From Chamaea fasciata (Eukaryota > Chordata > Aves > Passeriformes > Sylviidae), in assembly GCA_029207755.1 (NCBI GenBank), contig JARCOQ010000012.1:4682501-4746500 (forward strand): DNA of 64,000 nt. Reading direction: 5' to 3'. A model generated the notes under the pieces. It did not search any database. It had not been told where the DNA came from and saw nothing but the letters and a program-made list of their open reading frames with translations. Below are positions 26,090 through 36,971 of this stretch, in pieces. Within the stretch, counting starts at the first letter, position 1, and each line of letters starts with the position of its first letter. Position numbers and translations under genes: made by a program.

Positions 26090-27620
26090 ATTAAATCATT
26101 TTGGTACAGCACCTTGTGTTTGCACTTTGGGTTCCACTAGCAGGGCAGAAGCAGAATAAAAAAGTGCAAAATGCTTAATCTTCTTTTACTTGTTACTTAA
26201 TTTTGCATGCAAATGTACAATGCAATACAGCAAATATTAAATATATATACTAAACCACATGAATCCAAACCCCCATTTATTTTATCAATTGCTTAAGCTC
26301 ATTTGATCAGAAGGGACAGGGAGACCAAACAGCTATAAAAGAGCTCCATTTTCTATCAACTGAACCAAATCCTCCTTTGATCTGTTAATCCCAAGTTTAT
26401 AAGGTTAGGAGATAAGCAAGCGTAACTAAATTCCTTTTTCTTTTTGTCCACCTAATAGTCTATGAAGCAAAGCAAACATAATAAGCTTCTTTGCTGCTTT
26501 TCAGCCTCCTCTTCCTGAATAATTCAAAAAGTGCATTACAGGTTTTATGAGTACAACTGTACACACAAGCAATGTTCCATGATTTTTTTTTTTTGCATGC
26601 CTCAAATTTGCATAGATTATATTTTTATTTTGCATTTCTGACACAGAAGCTGACTGCCTACTCGTTCTTGGCTTTTTATTAGGTCTTTGATGCTTGCTGG
26701 AGGAGAAGGCCTCTTTTGTCTCTGATAGCCTTAAGGCAGATCTAGGTTAGCAAGAAAGCCAGAGGTTTCAGGCTTGTTAAATGTCACAGTAATGGCTGTC
26801 TTTACGCATTGAAATACCAGCCTTCTTCTTTATAGGAAAATGAATCACATTACCACCAGGGGAAGGAAAGCCTTTGTTGGAGGAGACTGCTAGTCTGCTG
26901 CTTAAGAAGGGGATTTAATTTTCCCCTCCAGGCTTTTTGGCCAGCCCACTACAGTTGCCCTTGTGGAACTCTGATATCATAGCATGTGAAGGATAGCAAA
27001 CAAGAAAGAGCAATTAGCCATTAATCATACTCATTTTGCATTGGATGGACAGACTATTTAAAATACTGTGTGAATTCAGCACATGAGCAAGAATAGCCTG
27101 TGTGGACAAAGCATGAATGCACAGGGTTTTATTCTTGCATTTTGGCAAAGCATTTCTTGTTTAATTCTTATTCAGTGTCACTGAGCTGGTGTTATGCATG
27201 GTAGTTTTTATTAAACTCTTCTCATAAGTTTTAGTGCATAGAGAACTCAATTTAGGATTTACATTGCCTAAAAAGTGCTTGTTTTTAATTTTTCACAAGT
27301 TGCGTGGATCACTTTAAATAAAAATGTAAGAACTGCATACTAATTCTGCAAACAGAAAAAATTGGTAAATTGTATATAACATTTTATATTTATGGATTTA
27401 TCTGTTTCATAAAATAAAGAATAGTTGATTAAATTACTATGTTTTTGCATCTATAATGATATGTTTTTCTAGATAAACTGTATGTAATTGCATAAGAATG
27501 TAGGGAATGGAACTTAACTGAACTAAATGAAAAGTGTATATGTATTGAGTATTATGTCAAATATTATTTTGAATTAAAGGAGTGTTTTATTCATTAAATT
27601 ACAGCATTTGCAAATGTGCT
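26090..27620. promoter_or_regulatory. candidate enhancer block with repeated octamer-like sites
   Basis: This 1.5-kb stretch is free of recognisable transposon sequence. It contains the 12-bp palindrome TTTGCATGCAAA (26202-26213), the perfect octamer ATTTGCAT (26606-26613), further ATTTTGCAT variants near 26629 and 27034, and the palindrome CATTTGCAAATG (27605-27616). GCAATTAGCCATTAATCA lies near 27010 and a CTCF-like core near 26853. POU-domain, homeodomain and CTCF proteins are the families that recognise such sites. Enhancer function is inferred and no gene lies inside the block. Confidence 0.35.
26853..26864 (+). promoter_or_regulatory. CTCF-like core motif
   Basis: CCACCAGGGGAA matches 10 of 12 positions of the CTCF core CCASYAGRKGGC; the final GC is replaced by AA. 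A single motif of this quality occurs by chance in windows of this size, so occupancy is uncertain. Confidence 0.3.
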
Positions 27621-28391
27621 GGGGATTTGTTAGAAAAGTTAATTTTGTCAAGACCTTTGGCATTCAAGACCAATTTACTAAAAAAAGAAAATACTATTGG
27701 TAGGCTGTGAATTGACCTGGTTGCTACTAGTTCCCAGGGCCTTTAAGTTCCTTGGACTGGTAGGTCTTGTGCTTCTATTCAAAACTGTTATTCTTATGAG
27801 AAATAAGGAGAGGAAGTTAGTTATTCTGCTTTTCTAGGAATGTATCTTAGGATGAATTTGTAATTGAAGTGGAGTAGTTATTTTATCTGAAAATAGAAAG
27901 AAATAAAACACCTGTTGTTTATCTAGCAAAAGAGCTTAATTTGAATACTGACCCAGGTACTTTGATCCAAATATTATGCTTTGCTTTCTGAGCTGCTGCA
28001 GTGGTGTTTGACTTTTTGGATTTGATTTATGAACTTTCCTGAGATTCACCCTGTGTACAGCTGAAAAGAATTCTTATAAGAGACAAAATTGTTAGTGCTT
28101 ATGTGCCCTACATCATTATTAGTCTGCATGCTGATGCTTTCCAAAAACTGTCCAGAGCTTCTCTGCTCCTTGGTCTCTGAGAAGAAAGTGGTCTTCTTAT
28201 CTTTGCACCTGTGCCCAGAAAGATGCCTCCACATGACTTTTGTGTACATATTTTCTTGGTGTGGAAAGAAAGAGATCACAATACTATTTTAATTAATAAC
28301 AATGCTATTCCATGACCTCACACAAGAGGCAAGCAATATATGTCTTAATTGTTACAGATTTGACAGTTATGTGGTTAAGATTTTGAGATTC

Positions 28392-28455
28392 AGAGAATTA
28401 GTTCCTAGCTCTCCTACTGTGCTCCTGGGTGATCTTTGGCAAGTCAATGTGTTGG
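28392..28455 (+). repeat. MIR-like CORE-SINE relic
   Basis: TTCCTAGCTCTCCTACTGTG, followed by a short insertion and GGTGATCTTTGGCAAGTCAA, matches the order of the MIR tRNA-related to core boundary (CCAGCTCTGCCACTTACTAG, then GTGTGACCTTGGGCAAGTCA). It is on the plus strand. The part after 28455 is too diverged to place. Confidence 0.5.
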
Positions 28456-30756
28456 TTCCATAATTTTAAGAGAAAGGTTAATGACTTCTTAATCTCCATG
28501 ACATCAGGTTTTCTAGATATATTATGAAAGACGTAGATTTAGGAACAAATTTAAGTGAATTTAAGGGGCAACGTTGTTTTCCACCTGAAAGCTTTCATAC
28601 TCTCAAACCATGTTCTCCAAACATGATTGATAGAGATTTGGTGGAAAAGAAAGCAGAAGTTTGGTCTATTTTAGGATGATTCAAAAACCATAGATTTTGA
28701 GGAAAATACCTGCAATCATGAAACTCTCAGGGACACATTTGGCATTATTTTTATTATTTGTGTTCAGATTCCTTGTCCAAGAAAGCAGAATAGGAGGTAA
28801 GTTTTCTCCTTTTAATGCTTTGGTCCTGTGAGCCATTTCAAAAGGAATGCCAGCTCATTTTTATGTGGTGTGGTAATTCCACATTGTCTTGGCTGTATGA
28901 ATGAATTGAATATGTGGCTGCTGAGGTTTGGCACAATATTTCTTGGTTTTTATTCATATGTATGGCACTACTTCCTGTGGCAGTGCAGGCTGTCAAACCA
29001 AACCTGAACGGGAACAGGCTGGAGCACGTCCTTGGGACAGGGCGAGGTCATGCCAAGTGTCTTCCTTCTCGGCTGTTTTGCACTTGTAGTTTTAAGTACC
29101 CACATCTTTTTATAAGAAGAGGAACTCACACTTGGATGATCCTGCTGTTTGAGACATTGCTCCTGGCAATCCTACTGCTAGAAATGGCAAACCAACAGAT
29201 TGCACACAGTGTTGGAAAATGGGGAAATGTCATGTTGGCAGAATTGCCATTCTGTTAAATCATGGTAGTGCCATTTATTGTATATGTAACCCTTCTGTAT
29301 GCCTAACACAAACTGATAGTTACTGTTTTCTTCCTTGTTCAAGGTTAAAACAGAACTCGGATCTTAAAATAATCTGTAGATCATCTCTTAGTGGGTTTCC
29401 TGACCTTTGACTGTGACAGAATCTAGAGCTTAGGAATGTTGTTGCTTTAGTAGCTCAGGATTTTTGGTTAATTGATGTGAATTTGAATGCCTAATAGATT
29501 GTTATACAGTTATCTAATATTTTGTTAGGTGTATTTGGGCTGTATTATTGATTTTTTTAGGGTTTTTTTAAAGTGCGACACTGATGTGTGTAGCTTTGAG
29601 TGCTTCCTGATGGCACAGAAACATCTGGTGTCCAGTTCTTTGTTGTGCAATGCTCCATTCTGTGGGTGTGTGGTGTATTTTCCCTTTTTGTTGGCTTATT
29701 TCTAGCATGTTAGGGAGAGAGGAAATTCTGAAAATGTCCATGTGCCTGCTAAAGTCCCTGTAGTGTAGGAAATTTTACCTGCTGTACAGTAAGACATGTG
29801 CTATTCTAAATAGCGCATGCTATTTATTTTAATTTTCTTTCATTTCAGAGTTAGAATGCACTACTTATTTTTATTTAATTTCTTTTACCTAGTCTTATTC
29901 ACCGCATTGCTACATTTTCTACCCATATGTAACATTATTCAAAATTAGCAAGTATATTTCTTTCTCCCTTTGCCTGGTTATTTTTTAAAACATTTTTGTT
30001 TTCAATTCTATGTGAGGACAGATTACTGGAGTTTCCTTCCATATACTAGTGCATACTGTAAATAAAGTCAGTTAAAGCTTGAATCATTAGATTCTGCAGA
30101 ATTTACTACTGTTATTTTGATTAGGGCTTCACAGAATAGTATAAACTCTGGTGCAGATCATGTTAGAAAACGTAAGTAGTTTTCCAAAAGAGGCATGTAA
30201 GACAAATATCTGTTGCTATTTCAGTACTTGACTTTTAGTTCCATTTAAACCTGGCCAAGGTGTGTGAGTTATATGTAGCAAGTTACAGCCCTTTTTCAAA
30301 AAAGTTATCCCTCTAAAGATATTATCTAGGAAATGGAATAGCAGGAAAAGTCAGGGTGGAAAGCTTGTTTAAAGCCAGCTATAGAGAAGGCATGAGAAGA
30401 TTGTTCCTGTCAGCTGGGCACAGTTACTCTCTCAGTGCTAGAAATTACACAGGTAAATATTATTGCAAAAGTACAGCTGGAACAAAAAATCTGCAAGCAA
30501 ATCTTTTTTCCCCAAAGAAATAATAGTGTGTTCACAGCAAACAGATTATTTCAAACAGATAAGCTTACAGATTTGCCCCTATGGGAAGGAAGTTTCTTGA
30601 AATCACTTGTTGGTTTTGTTTCAGGGGCTAATTTCTTTCACCATCATTTGTTTCAAAATGAGATAAAGATTCGTTACTCACTTTGCAATATGGAATGCAC
30701 TGAAAATGGCTTTATAAGATGGTGCTGATTTTTTTTTTAGCTTTGTTAGCTGTTTT

Positions 30757-30784
30757 TTTGTTTGTTTGTTTGTTTGTTTGTTTG
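30757..30784 (+). repeat. (TTTG)7 microsatellite
   Basis: Seven perfect TTTG units, flanked on both sides by T-rich sequence. A likely length-variable locus. Confidence 0.95.
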
Positions 30785-31940
30785 TTTTTTAATATTAGTG
30801 AAGGGAAAGTGTTCACCCAGATTTATAGATAATTTTGAAGAACACTCCAGCCTACCAGATATGAATGCATGAAGCCTTTTCATGATTTCCACTTCATAGC
30901 TCCAGATCTGTTACAAAACACTATTTTTGTATGATGTTTGGAGAGTAAGATGGGATTATTTGAGGAAATGTTTTCCTATGACTAAAAAGCACAGTACTAA
31001 GTGATTGTAAATACAGGAAAAATACTGTTAGGTAATTAGGAGTTAATAGCTATCTCAGCCTCTAATCATACACCAATAAAAGGTGTAATATCAGCTCCCA
31101 AATACTCACAGGAGGCAGTTCTTTTTAGAACACTGAGCTTGTTAAGTAAACCTGTCTTTCTTATAATAGTAGCCCTGATATAGTGATGGTATTAAGGTGA
31201 TCCAAAATCTATTTAAGACAGCAAAGAAATTTCTAGAGGTTTCAGAGCCTCCTAGAGCAGGATCATCAATCATGAAGTACAAGTGAAACACATTGAAATA
31301 ATCAGTCCTTGCATAGAATTTATTGAATTTAAAAAAAAATGAACAAAGGAAAAACCAACCATCATATTTGTCCATTTTGAATATGGTAGAAAATTAAGAC
31401 TAATGCTAAAAAGAACCACAATTAAAAATAAGTAGTGTTTATTTTATTTCCTTTCAATTCAAATGTAGGCAACAGCTGTCTGAAAGGGAACTGAAATAAT
31501 AAAAAAATAATAATGTAAAACATATTGTGAATTATGTTTCTGTAAGAGTTTTTGCTGAATATTTGCTGTTTGCATGACGGTGTACAACCCTTCACCTACT
31601 CTGAAAAATTCCTAATCTATAACAATTTCATGTAGTTGAAGAATATAGGTGCTGAATAGCTGTCATGTTATTTATTTTGGACAATGAAAAAGGTCAAGAC
31701 TTTTAGCTTTAAGAGTAGAGAACAAAATATGCATAGTTGCTATGAAATGTGGTAGGGTGCATCATGTTTGGGGCTTGCTGGTTTTGACCATGTATTTTTT
31801 AGTAATGTATCCCCACATTCTCATATTGAAGAATAAGGAGTGATATTTAAAGCAGCTTTCAAATGGTTGATACTTGTAATCTAGTAGAAAATATCTGGTT
31901 AAATGAGCTTCAAATCTTGTATGGATCAAAAAAGCAGAAA

Positions 31941-32002
31941 ATCTGATATCTGCAATATGTCCCACATACAGAGAGACATACGTGTCTCTCTAAATATCAG
32001 AT
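31941..32002. other. 62-nt three-way-junction-capable sequence
   Basis: Outer arms ATCTGATAT (31941-31949) and ATATCAGAT (31994-32002) are perfectly complementary over 9 bp. Inside are a 5-bp hairpin (TATGT, loop CCC, ACATA at 31956-31968) and a 9-bp hairpin (AGAGAGACA, loop TACG, TGTCTCTCT at 31970-31991). The linkers are 6, 1 and 2 bases. The layout is a three-way junction with a UNCG-type tetraloop if transcribed. No known ncRNA family is recognised, and the inverted repeats could also act as DNA or be coincidental. Confidence 0.45.
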
Positions 32003-32264
32003 GACCTATTTTAGGGATGCTTTAGTTCCATAGTTTAGATAACAGTCTTGGGATACTCTTATGTAGTTGGATTGTTGTGCTTAACCTAAGCACGCCAACA
32101 AAGCTCTGCAAAAATGGAAAGGCTTTGCAAATACTGTGCATGGTATGTATAGTATTTTCCTGTTTCTTATCCATAATGATTTCAGTTTTAAGGCTGAAAT
32201 TCATATTCATGCCTAGGAAACCTAGATTTGGGGCCTTCAAAACAATGAGGCTTTTTTTGTTGTG

Positions 32265-32265
<1 letters not shown>

Positions 32266-32306
<41 letters not shown>
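32266..32306 (+). repeat. poly(T)41 tract
   Basis: Forty-one uninterrupted T bases. The sequence after it (AATGGGCAACTCCCTCCCAC) has no nearby reverse-complement AATAAA, so a minus-strand processed pseudogene is not supported. Open frames through it encode only poly-Phe or poly-Lys and are not genes. Confidence 0.95.
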
Positions 32307-32309
<3 letters not shown>

Positions 32310-32420
32310 GGGCAACTCCCTCCCACTTTCTGTGCACCTTTTTCAGCTTCTGTATAATTCAACCGATAAATGTGCAGTGACTTTGGCTCTAGTGAATCTA
32401 ATGTCTCCTTTTCTTCCCAG

Positions 32421-32471
32421 AGCGCTCCCAGTCCCTCGATTTTACATTTATCATCTTTACAGACATATGAG
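32421..32471 (+). other. candidate 51-nt exon (unproven)
   Basis: A branch-point-like CTAAT (32398-32402) is followed by the pyrimidine tract and acceptor GTCTCCTTTTCTTCCCAG ending at 32420. After 51 bases comes a donor GAG|GTAAGG at 32471/32472. A second donor, AAG|GTGAGT, overlaps five bases further on. The 51 bases are 17 codons, open in two frames (one reads SAPSPSILHLSSLQTYE). The peptide matches nothing I recognise. It could be a cassette exon of a large gene, an lncRNA exon, or a chance decoy. Confidence 0.22.
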
Positions 32472-35400
32472 GTAAGGTGAGTTGTTCTTCTTGGAGGGAG
32501 TGAAGAAACAGGGAGACCTCAGTGCTAAAGACGCACAGGATATCTGCGTCAGAATGGCGAAACCTTTTCCAAAACACCATGCCTTGCCTATGAGAATGTC
32601 TCTCTTCCCCTTTGTAAGAGGATTTTCTCCTTTTTCTAAATCAAGTGGTAAGGACCATGCAGATATTTAGGAGTACTCACCTATAAAGAGTCAAGTTCAC
32701 GCTCAGCCTTGCCTTGTTCAGAAACTAGAAAAGATCCATCTTTGTCTCACGGGAGCTCCCTGCAGTGGAGGAGCCTCTGGGAGTTCAGTGTACTGGGGCC
32801 ATATTGGCTACCAGTACTGAGGGGAAGCAGGGGAGAGTGTTTTCACTCCTCTTCCTGCTCTCTGTGTCAAAAAAGGGGACCCCAGGAAAGTCTTTGATGA
32901 AACGAGTCAGGACTGTGAGGTATAAATACTCAGCCAAGCCCTTCCAGTGTACTTCCCACTGAATAAAATCTGTTCAGATATGAGAGAGACATCCTGGAAA
33001 GAGTTGTCCTTCAGCAGAACTGAAAGATGTATTGCAATAGGAACATAACCCCTTTGTGTACATCTCTGCCCCTCTGTCTTCTCCTGCAGTATGCAAATCT
33101 CTTTTCCCCTCTTTTCTTGCACAGCTTGATATGTGATTGGTTCTTTCTTTCAACGCAAATGAGTGTAGATAGATTTTTCTATTTATATTAGATATCTATG
33201 CCTTGGTTCTCAAACAGAGGGAAAACAATATAGTTCTGCCTGTAGGAGGTTGAATTTGTAAATATATATTACTTTGGAAATACAATGAGAAATAATAAAA
33301 TATTCAAAAAGCAGCCTGCTCTTGTGGGATATTATTCTGCACAGCCAGGGAGCAGATTAATGACACTACAGAGAAAAAAAAAATAAGATATGCACAATAA
33401 AAAATGGATTGGGGTAGCAATGTGGAAACTAAAATTCCAGTCCTGGCAGTCTGTGAAACATATGTGTTTTTACAAAGTTTATCAGCTTTAAATAGCAACA
33501 CTTAAAAGCAGTCATTATTTAATTGGCAGATGTGGAATTTTCTACCCCAGGCAACTAACCACAAGTAAAAGGAATTGAAAAGGTGTGAATGGGATCACCC
33601 TTCTGAATAAGAATTAGGGTTGGTAAATCTGTTTTGGGCAAATTTTGAAGGTGTATTTTTATTTTTTTCAGGAGTGTTCTGGCAAGCATTCTTTCAAGAG
33701 GCTGTGCAGGTAGCAAAAAAAGTATTAATTTGTATTAATTTCTGTTTCATTTTTATGATACAGAACCTAAGTTGCAATCTTTCAGGTAGAAGGAGGCAGA
33801 AGAAAAGTGTGAGAAGTGCTGTTATTTTGCTGGTCCCCAGCCACATGCCTGGGACATGGCACCACTCTGTGGTGAGGCCGTGGGTTCTGTTTGCCAGTTG
33901 GCTACTGACCCAGAGAGCTGGGGCCACCTGACCTTGGATTCATCCAGGACAACTTCCAAGGTATTTGAAAGGTTGGAGTGTGTTATGTCTCTTAAGTACT
34001 TGTGCAGTTTGGGTGAAATTTGTCATAGACTCGTCCCCCAGAGTCTTCAGCCCAGTTTGCATTTTAACACCACAGGTGACAGGAGGTAACATTTCCAATA
34101 GTCTTTTGCAAATGTGTGAGTTCTTCAGGCAGTTCTACCATCACTGCTTCTTGCTGACGTCTTCCCCAAAATTTAATGGCTTGGTTTGAAAACTCTCCTT
34201 CAAGACACTTTTCTTTTAGCTGACTTTTCCCACCTTAAATTTCAGTGAAGGTGGATGTGCTTTTTTGAGAATAAGAGTAGAGAGATACATATCTGCACGT
34301 AATGAAAAAATCATGATCCTGACATTGAAAAATGGATTGGCTCCAGGATGCAAAATTCAGTGGGGAGAACAGTGTTGGTGTTTGGTGTCCGTGGCATGCT
34401 ATTTTATTCTGCCTGTGGACAGGCACTGAGCCCTCTGGCAAGTGTGGCTGCCCTTAGTGGGACCTGCTCGTTCTGCAAAGCCAGGCAGAGGCTCCCTATT
34501 GCCTGGATCTGCACTTCCCTGGCAATTCCTCCGGGCTGCTGGAGCTGAGCTGTGTCTGAGCACCTCCCTGGGAGGGAGGCCATAAATTACACATCTGCTC
34601 GGCCCAGGCTGCAGGGGCAGGAGGCAGCACAGTGCAAGGGTAATAGACTGGGATGCAGATTGGAGAGGTACAAAAGGACAGAAAAATGATGAATGTGTTC
34701 CAGAGCTGTTTGAATTATAGTTGTACACACAAGCCTGTGTTTGATTGTTCCCCCTTCAAGAATGGAAGACCTTTCAGTAATTTTAATGTCAGACTTCTTA
34801 ATGCTCAATGTCTATTCATGTATGGATATATATAGATACACACAGAAATATGCATAAGCGCACTAACATAATTAATTTCATTTAATAAGAGGGAGTGTTA
34901 TATACAATGTTAGGACTAGGTAGTAAGTTTTAATAAAATTTTTTCTTTTTCTCATAAATTTTGGTAAGTGAGCAGCTGTCTTTAATCGTGAAGCATTTCA
35001 GTTCATATTTTTCAAGGCACATGAAGATTTTGAAACCATGTATTGTTACTTTTTAACAGTTTTTAAAATGTTTTATTTGGGGAAAACTTTTTAATTATGA
35101 ATAATTTTAGTCTCATGTTATCATAGTCTTCTGAGTCTCACAAAATTTTAACATGTTTCAAAGCATAAACCCGAGGATTTCTTTTTTATAATCCTTTTGA
35201 AATAGTTTCTTCTGTTCTCATAGTGACTTGCCTTCCTCTTCCTTCTTCTGAATATATTTCCTCTGTGCTGCTGTATCAAAGAATTCTTTTTCTTTTTGCT
35301 GATTGTTTATATATTTGAAGATAGTGAAAGAAGAAGTAAGAACACTGTACGTATAATTAAAGGCCTTTCCATGGGCTTCTGGTTTTGAACTTCAGTTCTA

Positions 35401-36123
35401 CTTTTGAGTAGCTGTAAGCTGTTTCCTCCTGCCAAGTAACAACCATAGATCAAAATGAGATTGGCTTGATTACTAATAAGTATGCATGGGTTTAAAGCTT
35501 GAATTGTCTAGTGCATGGTTTCTGGGTAATCTCTGGGAGTTTAGAATATACACTCTCTTTAAACTGTGGCACAAGTATAATCCTTTATCGGAGACATTAC
35601 TGCAAACACCAGTTTAATCAGACAGTGCTACGTATTCTGGAGCTGCTCAAAAATGCTCTGTAGCATCAGGATGGGATTCTTATGAATGTCAATAGTCGTT
35701 ACATATCTAGCTCCCACTCAATGAGGGTTTTTTAAGGTGTCTGGTGATGGAATGACCCAAATCACTGATGACTTTCACAGATCTTGAGTGGAGAATAAAT
35801 TCATGAGCAGAAGAACAATTTGATAAAGGGAGTTGAAATGAAAATGCAACAGATTTTGGCAGAGCAAGAAAACATCCCATGAGCTGTATAACTATACAGA
35901 GTTACACAGATCTATAGCTGATATTAATTATTTTTTCTTTATGGTAGTCTGTTTTAAATGAATGGAACAGTCTTGTATTAGCTGAATATCTGAACCAATT
36001 GTGCTATTTTCAGTTTATTTTTTGTCGGTGTCATGCTTGCAGTTATCTCTGTGGGTTTGAAAAAGAAAAAAGAGAAAAAAATGATGTCCTCATCATGTAC
36101 TTTTGCTGACACGTGTACATACA
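32472..36123. other. non-coding, slightly GC-richer, many chance open frames
   Basis: The 32.4-34.8 kb part is richer in GC, which produces many overlapping open frames on both strands. None has a domain or consistent frame bias. 34.8-36.1 kb is AT-rich and featureless. Confidence 0.6.
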
Positions 36124-36183
36124 ATCATAGAAAACCTGAGTTGGAAAGGACCCACAAAGATCATCAAAGTCCAGCCTTCTGGT
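36124..36183 (-). repeat. CR1 LINE 3'-end remnant
   Basis: The plus strand reads ATCATAGAAAACCTGAGTTG, then GAAAGGACCCACAAAGATCA and TCAAAGTCCAG. This is the reverse complement of the 3' end of avian CR1 retrotransposons, whose sense strand ends in ATTCTATG-type repeats, so the element lies on the minus strand. Only about 60 bp survive. There is no endonuclease or reverse-transcriptase reading frame beside it, as expected for the extreme 5' truncation usual for CR1. This is one of the two best clues that the DNA is from a bird. Confidence 0.8.
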
Positions 36184-36384
36184 GCTTACAGAAGCAGTTG
36201 TGTAAACTCGTTATATTTTTACTATCGCAAGGAGAAAAATTAGTAGCCATGCTGTTTTCTGGATGCATAAAAAGAAAGGGTTGTGTGAGCATATTTTTGG
36301 AGGCCAAAATGAGTTCTTGGAATTAAAGCAGAGTTCCAGAGTTCCTTGCAGTCTCTGTGAGAGAACAGGTTGGTTTGTTTGCCC

Positions 36385-36400
36385 TTTTTTTTTTTTTTTT
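36385..36400 (+). repeat. poly(T)16 tract
   Basis: Sixteen T bases, about 200 bp downstream of the first CR1 remnant and not part of it. Confidence 0.95.
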
Positions 36401-36859
36401 CCTTTGAATAATGCCATTTCTATACCTATATACTCTTATTTTCAGACCGGAAATAACTCCTCTTCTAGCAGACTGAAATCAAATTTAATTCTGGTGAAAC
36501 TATTTCCTCTTTCTTGACAACAACAGCAGAACCTAGAGATTATAATAGCAAGATTATAATAGCAAATATATTTTTGTATGAAAAACAGATTCCTGTTCTA
36601 CTGGGGTGAACTGCTAGTTGTTTTTTGAGTATTTCATAGACATCAGATACTGCCATTTCTGTGACAATTATTGTAGAAAAAGAGGAGGGGGAAAATAAAA
36701 GGATTCCAAGGGAAAGAACTTTCTTGGGAAAAGGGTCTGCACGTTTAGAGCAGGATTTCTAACAGACTAGCTGAGCTCAGTCAGCAAATATTGATGCAAG
36801 AAACTCAAGAATTTAACTGGAGGAAAAGTGAGTAATTGTTTTCAGTTTGAAAGCTGCTT

Positions 36860-36971
36860 ACCCCTTATACAACTGTATCAAAAATAACAAACTGCCACTG
36901 TTAAATTGAAATAGTACCCCTTATACAACTGTATCAAAAATAACAAACTGCCACTGTTAAACTGAAATAGT
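36860..36971 (+). repeat. 56-bp tandem duplication, two copies
   Basis: A 56-bp unit starting ACCCCTTATACAACTGTATC and ending GAAATAGT occurs twice head to tail (36860-36915 and 36916-36971). The copies differ at one base (TTAAATTG versus TTAAACTG). Such near-identity points to a recent local duplication. No open frame or known repeat is involved. Confidence 0.95.

Larger units (their letters stand above)
27621..31940. other. non-coding with a few repeats
   Basis: Apart from the MIR-like relic and (TTTG)7, I see only unique sequence. A perfect-consensus donor GAG|GTAAGT is at 28796/28797. A 114-codon hydrophobic open frame at 28914-29258 shows no recognisable family. Confidence 0.6.

Noticed and set aside
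28914..29258. Hydrophobic 114-codon frame starting MAAEVWHN
   Set aside because: Two hydrophobic segments are expected by chance from T-rich DNA; no family is recognised.
32022..32475. Open frames on both strands through the T41 tract, encoding poly-Phe or poly-Lys
   Set aside because: They exist only because a homopolymer has no stops; the rest shows no domain.
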